Shown: piece by piece, positions 61,701-64,000 of the stretch
How positions within the stretch are numbered: the first letter of the stretch is position 1
How the letters are laid out: every line of letters begins with the position of its first letter
Source: Limnephilus marmoratus
Lineage: Eukaryota; Arthropoda; Insecta; Trichoptera; Limnephilidae
Assembly: GCA_917880885.1 (NCBI GenBank)
Contig: OU862913.1
Location: 26,049,286-26,113,285 of the forward strand
DNA: 64,000 nucleotides
Reading direction: 5' to 3'
Made by a program: the position numbers and the translations under genes
The notes under the pieces: model-generated
The model's database searches: none
What the model was told of the DNA's origin: nothing
What the model saw: the letters and a program-made list of their open reading frames with translations, nothing else

Positions 61701-62222
61701 TAAATACCCGTTGTGATGAACTCGCCGTAATGATAATAATACTTTGGTTTGTATGGCGCCGTTTTCTAAGGGCGCTCTCCAATTTAAAATAATTTCTGAA
61801 ATCCAAGTATCTGCGGAGTTGATTTATGGGTCCGCACCGGCGACCCCAGCAAAAGTCACAAAAAAACGAAAGGAATGTAACATTTCTTACAAAACAGTGC
61901 CACGTGTGAGGGTCAATTCCATTAGGTACGTCACAGGGCTCTGTTTTAGAAAGTGTTCTGGCTTTCAAGTAAATGCAATAAATTTTGAGATTTTGAAGTT
62001 CTGAAACTGCGACAAAAACTAAAAAACACGGAACAACGTCAGAATTCTTCGAAAATGGTGATTAAATTTGACAAGTTCGGTCATTACGATAAATATATCG
62101 GTATGGGATTTTAACGATATTTGAAAGATTTTGAGAAGAAGATAAAAAATTTAAGCTTTGAAGGCATGGACCACACACTTGGGATCAAATGAAGATATAG
62201 GGGGACGAAAAGAAGAGGGGTT
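61701..62222. other. No confident gene
   Basis: Open frames exist on both strands at 61693-62004 but neither has recognisable domains. 61740-61850 is less AT-rich (GGCGCCGTTTTCTAAGGGCG) and may be repeat-derived. Confidence 0.4.
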
Positions 62223-62229
62223 TTTGAAG

Positions 62230-62468
62230 GACAGTTAGGGTAGATTCGGTCTCGTAGACGGACGGGTTTAGACAGGGAGGAAAAGATCGCGGAAGTGAAC
62301 GGTCAGTTGCAGTTAGTTACACAGGGAATTATAACGGTAGTTCGGGCGCGTAAACAAAGGAGCATCTCGTTTTAAATTGACAAAATTGACTCGGGAACCG
62401 GATAAATTTTAAAGACAGTTAGGGTAGATTCGGTCTCGTAGACGGACGGGTTTGTACAGGGAGGAAAA
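62230..62468. repeat. 55-bp direct repeat, spacing 184 bp
   Basis: GACAGTTAGGGTAGATTCGG...GGAGGAAAA at 62230-62284 recurs at 62414-62468 with two or three mismatches (near the GTTTAGACAG versus GTTTGTACAG part). The DNA between is unusually mixed in composition for this window. It lies just beyond the probable LTR of the BEL/Pao element. Confidence 0.8.
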
Positions 62469-62521
62469 AATTATTTTTTTTTTATTGTCATGTATATTAT
62501 CGAGGCTTCTGACTCACACAA

Positions 62522-63266
62522 TGTTGTCATTTTTTGCCTCATCTGTTTTTAAATTATAATATTATCATTATAATCTCTAATGATCTAAGGTACTTGTTCA
62601 GGATCTCAACTTCCGCTCTCCTGACAGAGCAATCCGGCGTGGTAATACCAGATTCCAAAGGGAAGTGTGGCTGGAGTAACTCTTCAATAATAACTCCAGC
62701 TCTTGAATAATTGGTCTTTATTGAAACAATAAAAGACCCGTAGGGTAGCTCATGTACGGTGAGCCCAATGATGCTATCTCTCTCCGCGGTTTTATAACCC
62801 ACATGAAGTGAAAACCTGGCAGCAGACGTTTTGCCCAAAAACGACCCGCCCAAGACGGATGGTAACAAGAGAAGCAGGAATTAAAAAAATCCGTGGCAAT
62901 ACGAAATCGCCCTGGCAATTGCCAACACAAAAAAAAATGTTGCCACAACCATTAGGGTGACAATCACAAATATTTATATTTCAGTACCTGAAATCTTAAC
63001 ATATTCCCGCCCAAAACGAGTATTAAGGAATAGTCGTTTTTCATAAAATAATATATTAGAAGAGATTGCAACATTGGTACTCAGAATTTACCCAACGAGT
63101 TCACATACAAAAATAAACAATATTCAATATATGGATATCAAAATAATAACAAAAAACTTATAACTAAGTATATAACCCTATGTCAGACTTGACATTAAAA
63201 AATGAAAGTTTAATAACGTAGAACCTTCTGGTGCGCTGCACCCACTAATGTGAAAATGGTTTAACA
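62522..63266 (-). mobile_element. Probable 3' LTR of the BEL/Pao element (bounds uncertain)
   Basis: On the minus strand it lies downstream of the pol stop (63336). Candidate limits are TGTTAAACC at 63266 and GACAACA at 62522, a TG...CA pair giving 745 bp. A polyadenylation signal AATAAA is present near 62710. No purine tract is seen just upstream and the other LTR is outside the window, so the limits are provisional. Confidence 0.4.
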
Positions 63267-63335
63267 CTTGGCACTGATGAGCCTGACGGCACTTTGATTT
63301 ACACATCACATCACTTTTAGCGTTGTAATTGGTTC

Positions 63336-64000
63336 TTAATCCAGGTTGGAGGAAGCATCCTCCATGGGAAGTAGACAGAGCTGTGTCACGGCTCTTTTGG
63401 TGACACCTCTGGCCGTCCTCAAGGAGACGACGCGGACGCGTCCGTCTTGGCCAGGGTGGATCTCCGTCACTCGCGCCATCCTCCAGTACTGCGGAGGTAG
63501 CTGGTTGTCTTTGATGATGACCATGTCACCAGGCTGTAAACTGCGTTGACGTCGTTCTTGCCATTTGACTCGGTTCTGCAATTCTGCTAGGTATTCCCGG
63601 CTCCATCTGTGCCAAAAAGATTGAACAACGGTAGACATCTTTTGGTAAATATTAAGCCTGTTTGTAGGCAGATGATGGATATCAAGCTCAGGCAATGCTA
63701 ACAGGTTGTCGCCAATAAGGAAGTGTGACGGGGTGAGGGCGTTTAAGTCATTTGGATCTGATGTTAATGGAGTCAGAGGACGGGAATTTAAACAAGCCTC
63801 AATCTGTATTAGTATGGTATTCATGCCTTCGTATGTCAAAACAGTTGACCGCATTGCTTTTTTTAAATGCAACTTGGTCATTTTAACTGCACTTTCCCAA
63901 AGTCCCCCGTGATGCGGTGAGCGGGGAGGCAAGAAACTCCAGCTAATATTCTGCTGGGCCAAAAAATTATGGATTTCTTTATCAGATGCCTTCAAAAAAT
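63336..64000 (-). CDS. BEL/Pao LTR retrotransposon pol, integrase C-terminal part (runs off window)
   Basis: The open frame enters from beyond 64000 and ends at 63336. It contains ISWSFLPPRSPHHGGLWES (the end of the integrase core, with the catalytic Glu in the GLWE context), AVKMTKLHLKKAM, ACLNSRPLTPL, LTPSHFLIGD, FWHRWSREYLAELQNR and the C-terminal PGDMVIIKDNQLPPQYWRMA then GRVRVVSLRT. This is the standard BEL/Pao integrase tail. No stop or frameshift is seen in ~219 codons. Integrase inserts the retrotransposon cDNA in the nucleus. Confidence 0.93.
   Translation of the reverse strand, partial: FLKASDKEIHNFLAQQNISWSFLPPRSPHHGGLWESAVKMTKLHLKKAMRSTVLTYEGMNTILIQIEACLNSRPLTPLTSDPNDLNALTPSHFLIGDNLLALPELDIHHLPTNRLNIYQKMSTVVQSFWHRWSREYLAELQNRVKWQERRQRSLQPGDMVIIKDNQLPPQYWRMARVTEIHPGQDGRVRVVSLRTARGVTKRAVTQLCLLPMEDASSNLD

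Overview
This is eukaryotic, very AT-rich DNA that consists almost entirely of mobile elements. The mix suggests an arthropod, most likely an insect: Jockey/CR1-type LINEs, an R4/Dong-like LINE, an I-type LINE, a Penelope-like element, BEL/Pao, piggyBac, mariner, several hAT elements, Helitron-like repeats and tRNA-derived SINEs. The tail of a piggyBac transposase and a multi-copy cysteine-cluster gene family point the same way. There is no bacterial gene organisation. The species cannot be fixed from sequence alone.

Layout. 1-13 kb: a TTAA-flanked MITE, Helitron-like fragments, a hAT with an 8-bp target duplication inside a LINE reverse transcriptase (RT), two SINE families (here A and B) and several LINE 3' tails. 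13-22 kb: an old LINE on the minus strand split by a younger Jockey-like LINE, the 3' half of an R4-like LINE, and a decayed relative of the younger LINE on the plus strand. 22-30 kb: a decayed cysteine-cluster gene broken by a piggyBac deletion derivative and by a palindromic element, all bracketed by ~350-bp inverted repeats; then a deleted mariner and SINE C. 30-37 kb: a Jockey-like LINE with an intact 982-codon EN-RT ORF and a minisatellite between ORF1 and ORF2; a second TTAA element holding two opposed SINE B copies; and the one likely host gene start (promoter plus signal-peptide exon with a splice donor at 36947). 38-42 kb: a ~730-bp tandem duplication hosting a Penelope-like element with inverted terminal arms, each carrying a hammerhead ribozyme. 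43-46 kb: a hAT with a perfect 15-bp TIR and 8-bp TSD, plus SINEs. 46-53 kb: a truncated transposon-type ORF, a minus-strand LINE, and an I-type LINE whose ORF1 is interrupted by the R4-like LINE. 53-62 kb: an element with iterated termini, SINE A and B nested in each other, and a LINE RT interrupted by three hAT elements nested one inside another. 62-64 kb: the end of a BEL/Pao element running off the window.

No metabolic or developmental pathway is encoded. What can be reconstructed is insertion order: many elements sit inside one another, and boundaries are confirmed by target duplications, by reading frames that resume across the insertion, or by empty paralogous sites. Clade names for LINE fragments are from motif memory and should be read as approximate.
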